From CAVSJA01 sp963728145 (GTDB lineage Bacteria; Bacteroidota; Bacteroidia; Chitinophagales; Chitinophagaceae): a stretch of DNA of 64,000 bases. How positions within the stretch are numbered: the stretch's first letter is position 1; each line of letters begins with the position of its first letter. Made by a program: the position numbers and the translations under genes. Of the stretch, positions 9,537-18,000 are shown piece by piece. The notes below the pieces were generated by a model. It worked only from the letters and a program-made list of their open reading frames with translations, was not told the DNA's origin and made no database searches. Location: assembly GCA_963728145.1 (NCBI GenBank), contig CAVSJA010000007.1, positions 806,001 through 870,000 on the forward strand, read 5' to 3'.

Positions 9537-10163
9537 ATGAACGGGGTTCTCTATAGTTACCTGCTGCAGCATAAAAGCATCAGCATACCGGGGCTGGGGA
9601 CAATATTTGTGGAAAGATCCCCGGCGCGAGTTGATTTTCCCAACAAGCGATTGCTACCACCAAAATTTAAATTTGGTTTCGATAAATATTTTGATGCTCC
9701 TGATAAGGAGTTTTTCGGTTACCTGTCGAACCAAAAAGCGATGGCAGATTATGAGGCCATGCGCTGGTACAATGAATGGGCTTTCGATCTGCGAAACCAG
9801 ATCAAAACAGATCATCCGGTAACTCTTCCAGGTGTGGGAGTCTTGAAAAAAGACCTTAGCGGGGAAATAATTTTTGAGCCCCAATCTGTGGTAAATAGCT
9901 GGCTTGATCCTGCTCCGGCTACAAAAGTTATTCATAGCGATGCCCGACATACGCTTTTAGTTGGGGATCGTGAGATCAATAGTGGAGATATGAGCGAATG
10001 GCTCGGGAGCAGTAGCGACGTTAAACATGTGGAGAAGGAATCCTGGTGGGTTTATGCAATGATCCTTGCAGCAATTGCGCTGATCGTACTATTCTTTCAT
10101 CTTTATAAAAATGGTTTAGAGCTGAATTCAACTGGCAATCGCCAAAGAATTGAAGCCCGCTAA
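9537..10163 (+). CDS. HU/CCDC81-like domain protein with a C-terminal membrane anchor
   Basis: 208 residues from ATG 9537. The open frame extends upstream only through repeat sequence. The N-terminus (VLYSYLLQHKSISIPGLGTI, then FVERSPARVDFPNKRLLPPK) resembles the Bacteroidota HU-CCDC81 domain that begins many SPOR-domain cell-envelope proteins. A second similar unit may occupy residues 80-115 (PVTLPGVGVLKKDLSGEIIF). A single hydrophobic segment near residues 170-190 (WVYAMILAAIALIVLFFHLY) anchors it, with a short basic tail. No SPOR domain is present. It follows the TPR and barrel genes on the same strand, which suggests a cell-envelope role. Confidence 0.72.
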   Translation: MNGVLYSYLLQHKSISIPGLGTIFVERSPARVDFPNKRLLPPKFKFGFDKYFDAPDKEFFGYLSNQKAMADYEAMRWYNEWAFDLRNQIKTDHPVTLPGVGVLKKDLSGEIIFEPQSVVNSWLDPAPATKVIHSDARHTLLVGDREINSGDMSEWLGSSSDVKHVEKESWWVYAMILAAIALIVLFFHLYKNGLELNSTGNRQRIEAR

Positions 10164-10211
10164 TCTCCTTCTTGTTATTTTTTCTTTTATTTGCAGCCTG
10201 TTTAAAAAGTT

Positions 10212-11111
10212 TTGAATTCAATAATTGTTCATAGCATTTGCCCCGGTTGCGGAAGCACGGATATCAGAGGAATATTCAGTGTAAAGGATTTTACTGTAAG
10301 TGGTGAAGAATTTCCCGTATGGGTTTGTGGATATTGCAATCTCCGTTTTACTCAAAATATCCCGGATTCCAGTTCAATAGGGAAGTACTATAAGTCGGAG
10401 CAATATATTTCGCACACTAATACCAGTAAGGGTATCATCAATCGTCTCTATCACCTTGTAAGAAAGAGGACACTAAAGCTTAAGCTGGAACTTATTTCAA
10501 AAACAGTTGGCAAATCCACGGGACAATTGCTCGACATTGGAGCAGGTACAGGTGCATTTGCATCGTTCATGCAGCAACATGGTTGGCAGGCAACCGGTCT
10601 TGAACCCGACCAGGCTGCCAGGGAAACTGCTTATTCAATTAACAAGATCAATCTGCTTCCTTCAGGTGAATTGTTTAAACTGCCAGCGGAAATATTTGAT
10701 ACAATTACTCTTTGGCATGTGCTGGAACATGTGCATCAATTGCACGAATACCTTGATCAGATAAAAAGACTTCTTAAGCCAACCGGAAAAATATTCATTG
10801 CGGTTCCAAACTATACTTCTGCAGATGCGGAATCTTATAAAGAACATTGGGCGGCTTATGATGTTCCGCGGCATCTTTATCATTTTTCACCGAGATCAAT
10901 GCAGGTGATCCTTGAAAAGCATCAACTGCGAATTGAAAGAACTGTTCCGATGTGGTTCGACAGCTTTTATGTAAGTATGTTGAGTGAAAAATACAAGCGC
11001 AGAAAGTTGACTTTGATCCGTGGAGGATTAAAAGGTCTTGGCTCAAACCTGAATACCTTGTTCAATAGAGACAAATCAAGCTCGCTGATCTATATCATTT
11101 CGCATCGCTGA
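10212..11111 (+). CDS. class I SAM-dependent methyltransferase with N-terminal zinc-binding region
   Basis: 299 residues. No ATG lies near the 5' end, so TTG 10212 is taken as start. Residues about 9-45 contain CPGCGS and CGYCN, a likely zinc knuckle. The Rossmann methyltransferase core follows: motif I LLDIGAGTGAFASFM near residue 107, the acidic ribose-binding ATGLEPD, motif IV-like ITLWHVLEHVH, and LKPTGKIFIAVPN. These residues bind S-adenosylmethionine. C-terminal HLYHFSPRSMQ is common in family members acting on sugars or lipid-linked substrates in polysaccharide clusters, but no such cluster is nearby, so the substrate is unknown. It converges on the glutamine cyclotransferase gene with no gap. 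Confidence 0.86.
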   Translation: MNSIIVHSICPGCGSTDIRGIFSVKDFTVSGEEFPVWVCGYCNLRFTQNIPDSSSIGKYYKSEQYISHTNTSKGIINRLYHLVRKRTLKLKLELISKTVGKSTGQLLDIGAGTGAFASFMQQHGWQATGLEPDQAARETAYSINKINLLPSGELFKLPAEIFDTITLWHVLEHVHQLHEYLDQIKRLLKPTGKIFIAVPNYTSADAESYKEHWAAYDVPRHLYHFSPRSMQVILEKHQLRIERTVPMWFDSFYVSMLSEKYKRRKLTLIRGGLKGLGSNLNTLFNRDKSSSLIYIISHR

Positions 11112-11927
11112 TTATTGCAGCTTGATCTCATAAAGCGTGGGCCATTTTTTCCCGGTAATATATATCCTGTTTGCAGCGCTGTCGTACGCAATACCATTCA
11201 GGTATTCAGCTTGCGGATATTTTGCCCTTGCTTCTCTATCCAGTGAATCGAATTCCATTCTTCCTACTACTTTGCCTGAATTGGGGTCAATTTTGAGGAT
11301 ATAGTTTGTTTGCCACTGATTGGCATAGATAAATCCACCGATATATTCGAGTTCATTCAAATTAGGCACGGGTCCGTTGTTATCGACCACGCCCAGTATG
11401 TTTTGAACCTGTAATGTTTCCGGGTTATAGAAATAAAGGCTGCTCGAACCATCACTCATGATCAGGTTTTTTCCATCGTTGGTTAATCCCCATCCTTCCG
11501 TGGCATAGGAAAACTCCCTGAGTTTTTTAAAGGAAGGATATTCATATACAAAACCAATTCTTTTTTGATAGGTGAGGTAATAGACCTTATTGTTGATCAA
11601 TGTGCTTCCTTCTCCAAAAAAGTCATCCGGAAGCGTTACTTTCTTTTGGGCTTTTCCAGTTTTCAGGTCTACCTCACCCAGCCAGGAGCCGTTATTATCA
11701 GGTTCTGCGGGGCTTCCAGTGCTTTCATAAAGCTTACCCTGGTGTACCCAAAGTCCTTGCACAAACGAAGCAGTATCATGGGGATAGCCGTTTATAACGC
11801 CATACGCGATAATAGGTGGAGCCGCCGCGGTTACTGCGCCGTTTCCATTATCCGTTCCGGGCTTATCACCGCTATTGCATGAAAATAAAAGGATTGAAAT
11901 CGAAAGACTAACTGCGAGTTTTTTCAT
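11112..11927 (-). CDS. glutaminyl-peptide cyclotransferase (glutamine cyclotransferase), lipoprotein
   Basis: 271 residues. The N-terminus is a lipoprotein signal with lipobox LFSC (Cys17) followed by a flexible Gly/Asp/Asn linker. The remainder is the five-bladed beta-propeller of plant/bacterial-type glutaminyl cyclases: HDTASFVQGLWVHQGKLYES, WGLTNDGKNLIMSDGSSSLY, NELEYIGGFIYANQW and YLNGIAYDSAANRIYITGK are recognisable. The enzyme converts N-terminal Gln to pyroglutamate on exported proteins, which in Bacteroidota often begin with Gln after signal peptidase cleavage. It should act in the periplasm or at the outer membrane. The gene is convergent with the methyltransferase and divergent from the M43 protease. 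Confidence 0.92.
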   Translation of the reverse strand: MKKLAVSLSISILLFSCNSGDKPGTDNGNGAVTAAAPPIIAYGVINGYPHDTASFVQGLWVHQGKLYESTGSPAEPDNNGSWLGEVDLKTGKAQKKVTLPDDFFGEGSTLINNKVYYLTYQKRIGFVYEYPSFKKLREFSYATEGWGLTNDGKNLIMSDGSSSLYFYNPETLQVQNILGVVDNNGPVPNLNELEYIGGFIYANQWQTNYILKIDPNSGKVVGRMEFDSLDREARAKYPQAEYLNGIAYDSAANRIYITGKKWPTLYEIKLQ

Positions 11928-12321
11928 GATTCTGGGGCAGATCAGGATTTAGGAGGCAAGTTAATTGGAAATAAAGTACAAATTTTTGTCAGGTTCTTTG
12001 AAATGTTAATTTTTTTTTATTGTTTTACAATAGCTTATCACCTGAATACCACCTCAACACTTATCCTTCTTACCCCCAAGGGTGGCTCATTTATAAGTCT
12101 CAAACCGTCGCCCCTTTATTTCGTTGGTCCAATTATTTAATATCAGCTCTCACATAGGAATTCCAATATCTCCTGATGGCTTCGCTTATTTCTGATTGAT
12201 CCGTACTTCATTACCTCTTTAAGGCAAAGACAAATCCGTATGAGAACCACGGCCAAAGCCGCGCGTCTAACAGCGTTCGGATACGGCCCATGATCGGTAG
12301 CCACAAAAAGGAGTCGTTAGT
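11928..12321. other. 394-bp divergent intergenic region
   Basis: It separates the divergent cyclotransferase and M43 protease genes and must hold both promoters. I see no gene, tRNA or word array in it. AAAGGAG at 12308-12314 is an unusually good Shine-Dalgarno sequence for the protease, about 7 bp before its ATG. No clear TTG-N17-23-TAnnTTTG promoter could be picked out. Confidence 0.5.
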
Positions 12322-13596
12322 ATGAAGCGGATTTTACCTCTCATTGTCTTGCTATGCCTCACTTGCTATGCTGCAATTTCGCAGCGGGAATGCGTTTCTC
12401 ACGAATACCAGCAGCAGGAAATTAAACGTGATCCCAAACTCGCACAACGCATCGCAGAAATTGAATCATTTTCCTCGAATGTTTTAAATAAAGAGATTCG
12501 GAATTCCATTAATTCAGGTGCTGGAGGTACAATCCCGGTGATAAAGATCCCGGTGGTTATTCATATTCTCTATAATAAAACTGAACATAATATCAGTGAG
12601 GCACAAGTGAAATCCCAGATTGAAGCATTGAATAATGATTTCCGCAGAACTAACCTGGATGCATCGACTACTCCGCTTGTCTTTCAAAAGTTTGCCGCAG
12701 ATTGTACAATTGAATTTGAATTGGCAAATATTGACCCTAAAGGAAAACCAACCTCGGGGATTATCCGAAAACAAACCGGAGTTGCTGCATTTGGCAGCGA
12801 TGACAGGATCAAATTCTCTTCGCAGGGTGGTGATGATGCATGGGATGCCGACAAGTACCTCAATATTTGGGTAGGAAATACCTCAGGCGGATTAATCGGT
12901 TACTCAAGCGTGGTAGGAATATCAAAACTGAAGGATGGAATCGTGATCAGGAATACGGCATTTGGAACAACAGGAATTGCAGCAGCACCATTTAATAAAG
13001 GAAGAACCGCTACACATGAAATTGGACATTGGTTAGGTTTAAGGCATATCTGGGGTGATCAATATTGCGGTAATGATTGGGTAGACGATACGCCTCCTCA
13101 AAAAATGGCAAGCCAGGGATGTCCTTCAGGAACGGTTGCTTCATGTAGCAATGAAGGAACAGGTGGTAATATGTACATGAATTATATGGATCTTACTTCA
13201 GATCAGTGTATGAATATGTTTACCGTTGGTCAGCGTGAAAAAATGAGATCACTGTTTCAACCGGGTGGTCCCAGGAATGCATTACTTAGTTCCAACGGAT
13301 GCAGCGGGGAAGAAATTCCTGACCAGGAGCCAGAGACCGAAAATCCAGTAATTACTCACATTAAAGCATATCCTAATCCTGCATTCCAAACTATCACTAT
13401 CGATCTGGGAGCAGATGAGACCCTGATCGGTAAAACAATCTCTCTGCATAATCATTTAGGTCAACGCGTGTTGCAAACCATCATCCGCAGTACACTTGTT
13501 CAACTCACCGTAAGCAATCTTAAAGAAGGATTTTATTTTGTGAGGATTGATGGTCGCAGAGAAACTGTTAAGATTATTAAGGGTGAGGCGAGATAA
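12322..13596 (+). CDS. secreted M43 (cytophagalysin/pappalysin) zinc metalloprotease with T9SS sorting domain
   Basis: 424 residues. A signal peptide (ILPLIVLLCLTCYAAIS) is followed by a propeptide-like region. The catalytic domain carries the extended zinc motif HEIGHWLGLRH at 232-242 (zinc ligands His232, His236, His242; general base Glu233) and the downstream Met-turn-like NMYMNYMDLTSDQCMNMF, as in the M43 family. Residues from about 350 (IKAYPNPAFQTITIDL ... GFYFVRIDG ... VKIIKG) form a type A C-terminal sorting domain recognised by the type IX secretion system, so the protease should be exported to the surface or medium. A strong AAAGGAG ribosome site precedes the ATG. The word array with the four-helix-bundle gene begins just after the stop. 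Confidence 0.93.
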   Translation: MKRILPLIVLLCLTCYAAISQRECVSHEYQQQEIKRDPKLAQRIAEIESFSSNVLNKEIRNSINSGAGGTIPVIKIPVVIHILYNKTEHNISEAQVKSQIEALNNDFRRTNLDASTTPLVFQKFAADCTIEFELANIDPKGKPTSGIIRKQTGVAAFGSDDRIKFSSQGGDDAWDADKYLNIWVGNTSGGLIGYSSVVGISKLKDGIVIRNTAFGTTGIAAAPFNKGRTATHEIGHWLGLRHIWGDQYCGNDWVDDTPPQKMASQGCPSGTVASCSNEGTGGNMYMNYMDLTSDQCMNMFTVGQREKMRSLFQPGGPRNALLSSNGCSGEEIPDQEPETENPVITHIKAYPNPAFQTITIDLGADETLIGKTISLHNHLGQRVLQTIIRSTLVQLTVSNLKEGFYFVRIDGRRETVKIIKGEAR

Positions 13597-13604
13597 TAGA
13601 TCCA

Positions 13605-13790
13605 GAGGTCCGTCATCTCGATATTTCTATTCAACAGAAGAACAGATGAACAAGGAATGATCAAGTCGCATCGGAGGAGTTGTGTACTGAAGAGTGCCTG
13701 AGTTTCCGTCGTCCCTAAATTTCTATTCAACAGAAGAACAGATGAACAAGGAATGATCAATTTCCATCGGACGTTTCGCCAATATTTTTA
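13605..13790. repeat. left arm, two inverted copies of the ~105-bp unit
   Basis: The conserved core TTCTATTCAACAGAAGAACA followed by GATGAACAAGGAATGATCAA occurs twice (about 13623-13662 and 13722-13761) as the reverse complement of the right-arm core. The inner copy overlaps the last codons and stop of the four-helix-bundle gene. Confidence 0.85.
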
Positions 13791-14224
13791 GGACTCGTTT
13801 TGTCTTCATCAGAATTGTTATCGTCACTTTCTTTCTTTTTGCCTTTCAACTTCTTCACAATTTCTTCGCCATTATTATTTTGAGCAGTTCTAATGGATGT
13901 AAAGAATATTGCAATTAGTTGATCGTTTTCGTCGAGCGCCCACTCGAACTCTTCTTCTGGAAGCCAGGACATTTGTTTCGCAATTTTTAGCGAATTGAAT
14001 GTTTCTCGCAATTCTTTAAGACCGACTTTCATTTTATGAATAAAATCTTTTGGTGATTCAGCAGCCTGAGCCTCGGCATAATGTAGGGCTGGCGCTGATC
14101 CACTTCGGAGAATCTGATCAGCTATATGGTTCGCAACGGGGTTCTTGGGAAATTTGCGTGCGATCATTAAAGCTACCACCGAGAACTTAACCAATCGGTC
14201 GTTCAAATTATATTCTCTTTCCAT
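13757..14224 (-). CDS. four-helix-bundle protein (23S rRNA intervening-sequence / bAvd-like family)
   Basis: 155 residues from MEREYNLNDRL at 14224; ATG 14251 gives nine more residues and is less typical. The sequence has the family pattern: helix 1 LVKFSVVALMIARKFP, then the conserved IADQILRSGSAPALHYAEAQ and AAESPKDFIHKMKVGLKEL, then RETFNSLKIAKQMSW and a final ENDQLIAIFFTSIRTAQNN. Members include proteins encoded in 23S rRNA intervening sequences and are structurally related to the Avd accessory protein of diversity-generating retroelements. They are basic helical bundles thought to bind nucleic acid. The molecular role of this one is unknown. The Lys/Asp/Ser-rich tail (VKKLKGKKKESDDNNSDED) is unusual. 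The gene lies alone between long inverted arms, and its stop codon is inside the left arm. No reverse transcriptase is nearby. Confidence 0.85.
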   Translation of the reverse strand: MEREYNLNDRLVKFSVVALMIARKFPKNPVANHIADQILRSGSAPALHYAEAQAAESPKDFIHKMKVGLKELRETFNSLKIAKQMSWLPEEEFEWALDENDQLIAIFFTSIRTAQNNNGEEIVKKLKGKKKESDDNNSDEDKTSPKNIGETSDGN

Positions 14225-14333
14225 TGCCTCAAAGCTAAGGTGGCTTACCAACGGCGAAAAGGGAAAATCCTCATTATTTTAAGTTTTTTCCTCATCAAAA
14301 AATGATGAAAAGACCTTCCGATTCCGTTTCATT

Positions 14334-14520
14334 CAGTAGACAACCCCTCCGATGGAAATTGATCATTCCTTGTTCATCTGTTCTTCTGTTGAATAGAAAT
14401 GTCGGGACGACGGCAACTGAGGCACTTTTCAGTAGACAACTCCTCCGATGGGACTTGATCATTCCCCGTCCGACCCGTCATCCGGGCGGGCTTGTTCATC
14501 TGTTCTTCTGTTGAATTGAC
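14334..14520. repeat. right arm, two direct copies of the ~105-bp unit
   Basis: Two copies of the core with TTGATCATTCC and TTGTTCATCTGTTCTTCTG, at about 14357-14400 and 14456-14517. The second copy is split by a 26-nt insertion. The outermost bases differ from the left arm's outer flank. Together with the left arm this would form a hairpin of roughly 180 bp stem if extruded. Confidence 0.85.
14466..14491. repeat. 26-nt palindromic word inserted inside the right arm
   Basis: The first right-arm copy and both left-arm copies read GATCATTCC directly joined to TTGTTCATC. In this copy 26 nt (CCGTCCGACC, CGTCATCCGG, GCGGGC) stand exactly between them. Its reverse complement, GCCCGCCCGGATGA..CGGACG, recurs almost unchanged near 62117-62147. 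This is direct evidence that this short word has been gained or lost as a unit. Confidence 0.8.
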
Positions 14521-14557
14521 TTTTCGAGACCACGAAAGTCAGGATCCTATATCGGAA

Positions 14558-15960
14558 CTATATATGAATCGCTTCACCGTACGCAACTTCAATCGCATCT
14601 TTAACACTTTCGCTGATCGTTGGATGCGGGTGAATGCTATTTAGTACTTCATGGTAGGTGGTTTCTAGTTTTCTGGCAGTAACAGTTTCAGCAATTATTT
14701 CCGTAACATTATAGCCGATCATATGCGTGCCCAGCCATTCGCCGTATTTAGCATCGAAGATCACTTTTACAAATCCTTCGGTATGTCCTGCTGCAGATGC
14801 TTTACCACATGCACTCAATGGAAACTTACCAACCTTTACTTCATAACCAGCATCTTTTGCCTGCTTTTCTGTAAATCCAACAGATGCAATTTCAGGAGAA
14901 CAATAGGTGCAACCCGGAACATTGTTATAATCCAATGGTTCTGGCTTATGATTGTATTTTTTCTCGTTGTAGCCAATTGCTTCAACGCAAATAATTCCTT
15001 CTTTGGATGCCACGTGTGCCAGTGCCTGTCCTGGTGCACAGTCACCGATAGCATAGATGCCTGGAACATTGGTTTGATAATATTTGTCAACAGTGACCTT
15101 TCCCTTATCAGTTTTAATTCCCAATTCTTCCAGACCTATTCCTTCAATATTTGCTGCGACACCAACGGCGCTCAGCAATATATCAGCTTCAAGGGTTACT
15201 TCACCAGTTGGTGTTTTCACTTTTGCTTTTACACCAGGCCCGCTAGTATCAACAGAGGTTACTTCGCTGCTGGTCATGATCTCGATGCCATTCTTCTTAT
15301 AGATCTTCTCCAGTTCTTTTGAGATTTCTTCATCTTCTACAGGAACTATTCTTGGCAGAAATTCAACGATGGTAACTTTTGTGCCCATGCTGTTATAGAA
15401 ATAACCAAATTCAACTCCGATTGCACCGCTACCCACAACGATGATGATTTTGGTTGCTGAGGCAATACCATTGCTTCACGATAACCGATGATCTTTTTTC
15501 CATCGATTTTCATACTTGGCAATTCACGGCTGCGTCCACCCGTTGCAATGATGATATGTTTGCCTTCAACAGTTTGTTTTGTTCCATCTTGCTTTGCAAC
15601 TTCGATCTTTCCTTTGGCAACCAGTTTTCCAAATCCCATTACCACATCGATCTTATTCTTCTTCATCAGGAATTGAACTCCTTTGCTCATTTTATCGGCT
15701 ACTCCACGGCTGCGTTTTATTACCGCTCCAAAATCTGCCTGTCCAGTTGCTTCAATTCCAAATCTATTCGCATGTTTGATATATTCATAAACCTGCGCGC
15801 TTTTCAGCAATGCCTTGGTAGGAATACAGCCCCAGTTCAGACAAATACCGCCAAGACTTTCTTTTTCAATGATCGCTGTTTTGAATCCTAATTGAGCTGC
15901 GCGGATCGCCGCCACATATCCACCCGGACCGCTACCGATTACTACTACATCGTATGCCAT
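14558..15960 (-). pseudogene. lpdA: dihydrolipoyl dehydrogenase (E3), frameshifted
   Basis: Starts MAYDVVVIGSGPGGYVAAIR at 15960. The FAD-binding GSGPGG and the redox-active disulfide motif GGICLNWGCIPTK (Cys40, Cys45) are intact. So are, in the second frame, the NAD-binding GSGAIGVEFGYFY, the FAD motif YAIGDC and the C-terminal dimer-interface HPHPTISE with the catalytic His. The two frames are joined where QQPKS should run into IIVVGSG: one base is missing near 15443-15451, within a TC-ATC-ATC / A-run context. Restoring it gives about 467 residues, the normal length. E3 reoxidises the lipoyl group of 2-oxoacid dehydrogenases such as the E2 at the left edge. A housekeeping enzyme broken by one base points to sequencing error, or to a redundant copy elsewhere. 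Confidence 0.88.
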
Positions 15961-15976
15961 AGACTATTTGTTATTT

Positions 15977-16148
15977 TAGTCCCGATAGCTATCGGGATGC
16001 GATTTACGATTTGATTCGGGATCGGCGAAGCTACTTTAGGAAGCCCAAATGACCAAAAGGCTGCGAGCTTTGAGCTACGAGCCATGAGCAAAAGGCAAAG
16101 GGCAATAGGCAATTGACAATAGCTCGTGGCTCGTAGCTCATAGTTCAA
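15977..16148. repeat. composite palindrome with GAGCNNN heptamers
   Basis: It opens with the near-perfect hairpin TAGTCCCGATAGCTATCGGG (15978-15997). It continues with heptamers GAGCTTT, GAGCTAC, GAGCCAT, GAGCAAA (from about 16065), then GGCAAAG/GGCAATA words, and closes with the inverted AGCTCGTGGCTCGTAGCTCA. It ends about 7 bp before the helicase stop codon (16155). Confidence 0.8.
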
Positions 16149-16154
16149 GGCTTT

Positions 16155-17819
16155 TTATCGATTCGCTTCATTCATCCGGATCCGCCTTCCTTTATATTTC
16201 TTTCCATCAATTGCTTCGATCATTTGTCGTGCGGCATTTTTGTCAACCTCGATCCAGCTATTCATTTCCTTCATGTCGATACGTCCCAGCACTTCTTTTC
16301 GGAGATCGCTGAGATCAAGAATGAATTGAAGAAAGCTGGCTTTATAAAAGCCATCTTTTGTGCCAAGATTCACGAATAGTCGCTGGTAACTTGCACCACC
16401 TTTGAATTCTCTACCACGCGTATCTTTTCTACTTACACCCTCCCCAACTCTGCGATCTCTGACATCTCTTGCATCACGTCCATCTCTTCTATCCCGAACA
16501 TTCAGGTCTTCTGCATTTTCATAGGATTTTAGGAAACGGTCGAATTCCATAGCAGCGATACGTGTGAGCACTTCTTCTTTACTCACCGATGCAAACTTTT
16601 CTTCAAGCATCGGAACATATGTCTCATATCCGCTATGCGAAATATCGGCCTCCAGTAATTTATCCATGAAATGAAAGAATTGTTTGCGGCAGACATCCTT
16701 TCCCGTGGGGATCTCCAGTTTATGGAAAGGCGCCTGGATTGTTCTTTCAATTGCCCTGAGCTTTCCAATCTCTCTTGCATGAACGATACTCATACAAACA
16801 CCAGTATTGCCCGCTCTTCCGGTTCTTCCGCTCCTGTGCGTATATACTTCAAGGTCATCCGGCAGTTCATAGTTGATCACATGCGTTATTCCCTGCACAT
16901 CGATTCCCCTTGCTGCTACATCAGTTGCGATCAGCAATTGCAAGGTCTTTTCGCGGAATTCACCCATTACCTTATCTCTTTGTTGTTGAGTAAGGTCGCC
17001 GTGTAATGCATCTATATCATAACCTTCACGGGTGAGTTTGTCTGCAATTACCTGGGCATCTACCTTGGTACGGGTGAATATCAAGCCATAAATACCGGGA
17101 TGAAAATCGATCAGTCTTTTCAATGCACTGTAACGATGTTGAGCTGATGTTACAAAAAACTGGTGATCTATATTTTTATTTCCTGTATTTACTTTACCTA
17201 CCGTAACCTCTAACGGGTCTTTCATATATTTTTTGCTAACCCTCCTGATCTCGGGTGGCATGGTTGCACTGAACAGCCAGGTGCTTTCCCGTTTCGGAGT
17301 ATTCTGAAGAATGAATTCGATATCATCCTGGAATCCCATGTTCAGCATTTCGTCTGCCTCATCTAATACAACATATTTTATCTGCTCAAGGTTTATTGCT
17401 TTTCTTTCGATCAGGTCAATTAATCTTCCGGGAGTAGCAACAACGATCTGTACACCACGCTTCAGATCCCGGATCTGCATGCTAATAGAAGTACCGCCAT
17501 ACACTGCCAGTACGTGAACACCATGCATGAACTTTTTGAAGGACTCCACTTCAGTTACGATCTGCATGCAGAGTTCCCTTGTGGGGCAAACTACCAACGC
17601 CTGGGGATGCTTTTTTTCTGATTCGATTATATGAAGTAGTGGAAGACCGAATGCTGCAGTTTTTCCTGTACCGGTCTGAGCCAGTCCTACAAAATCGCGA
17701 GTGCCGCTTATAAGTGAGGGAATGGCTTTTTCCTGGATAGGGGTGGGATTAACAAAACCGAGGGCCGAAACCGCTTTCACCAACTGTTCATCGAGGCCCA
17801 TCGCTTCGAAACTAGACAT
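16155..17819 (-). CDS. deaD: DEAD-box ATP-dependent RNA helicase with DbpA/CsdA RNA-binding domain
   Basis: 554 residues. All helicase motifs are visible: Q motif NPTPIQ, Walker A AQTGTGKT (47-54), PTRELC, TPGRLID, DEAD, SAT, and in the second RecA domain HRSGRTGRAG. After residue 430 comes an Arg/Asp-rich spacer (VRDRRDGRDARDVRDRR). It is followed by a C-terminal DbpA-type RNA-binding fold (QRLFVNLGTKDGFYKASFLQ ... GRIDMKEMNSWIEVDKNAA ... GRRIRMNEANR). Proteins of this architecture remodel structured RNA in ribosome assembly and mRNA decay, often at low temperature. The symbol is by architecture; CshA/CsdA would be equally fair. It is monocistronic, with palindromic repeats on both sides. 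Confidence 0.93.
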   Translation of the reverse strand: MSSFEAMGLDEQLVKAVSALGFVNPTPIQEKAIPSLISGTRDFVGLAQTGTGKTAAFGLPLLHIIESEKKHPQALVVCPTRELCMQIVTEVESFKKFMHGVHVLAVYGGTSISMQIRDLKRGVQIVVATPGRLIDLIERKAINLEQIKYVVLDEADEMLNMGFQDDIEFILQNTPKRESTWLFSATMPPEIRRVSKKYMKDPLEVTVGKVNTGNKNIDHQFFVTSAQHRYSALKRLIDFHPGIYGLIFTRTKVDAQVIADKLTREGYDIDALHGDLTQQQRDKVMGEFREKTLQLLIATDVAARGIDVQGITHVINYELPDDLEVYTHRSGRTGRAGNTGVCMSIVHAREIGKLRAIERTIQAPFHKLEIPTGKDVCRKQFFHFMDKLLEADISHSGYETYVPMLEEKFASVSKEEVLTRIAAMEFDRFLKSYENAEDLNVRDRRDGRDARDVRDRRVGEGVSRKDTRGREFKGGASYQRLFVNLGTKDGFYKASFLQFILDLSDLRKEVLGRIDMKEMNSWIEVDKNAARQMIEAIDGKKYKGRRIRMNEANR

Positions 17820-17849
17820 ATTAAAAATTTGCGCAAAGGTAACTGTAAG

Positions 17850-17977
17850 ATTTTAGTCCCGAAGATTTCGGGAGCAGATTTCAGAATCCGGATTTTGAAC
17901 TGGGCTATTTGGTGGATAATGAGCTATTTAATCCCTAAGGAAATCCGAAATCTGAAATCGGGAATCTAAAATCCCTT
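17850..17977. repeat. inverted repeat between helicase and bshB1
   Basis: TTTTAGTCCCGA..TTTCGGGA and GCAGATTTCAGAATCCGGAT on the left are mirrored by AAATCCGAAATCTGAAATCGGG and AATCTAAAATCCC on the right. It shares the opening TTTTAGTCCCGA..TCGGGA with the repeat at 15977, so the helicase gene is flanked by related hairpins. It lies between divergent gene starts, so a terminator role is unlikely here. Confidence 0.72.
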
Positions 17978-18000
17978 TACATTTGAAGATACTAATGCTT

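Larger units (their letters stand above)
13605..14520. mobile_element. putative hairpin element carrying a four-helix-bundle gene
   Basis: Two arms in inverted orientation, left about 13605-13790 and right about 14334-14520, enclose one gene. Each arm has two copies of a unit of about 105 bp. In the right-arm orientation it reads CTCCGATGGRAMTTGATC, ATTCCTTGTTCATCTG, TTCTTCTGTTGAATAGAAAT, then a variable GACGACGGCAACTGAGGCA stretch. The left arm contains the gene's stop codon. No transposase and no obvious target duplication are seen. Calling it mobile is inference from the symmetry, the nested insertion at 14466-14491 and the second similar element at 25529-26042. Confidence 0.6.

Noticed and set aside
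11928..12321. tRNA or small RNA in the 394-bp gap
   Set aside because: No cloverleaf-like pairing or T-loop consensus was found, and no tRNA was recognised anywhere in the window.
13605..14520. Diversity-generating retroelement (the four-helix-bundle protein resembles Avd)
   Set aside because: No reverse transcriptase, no template/variable repeat pair and no C-type lectin target gene nearby.
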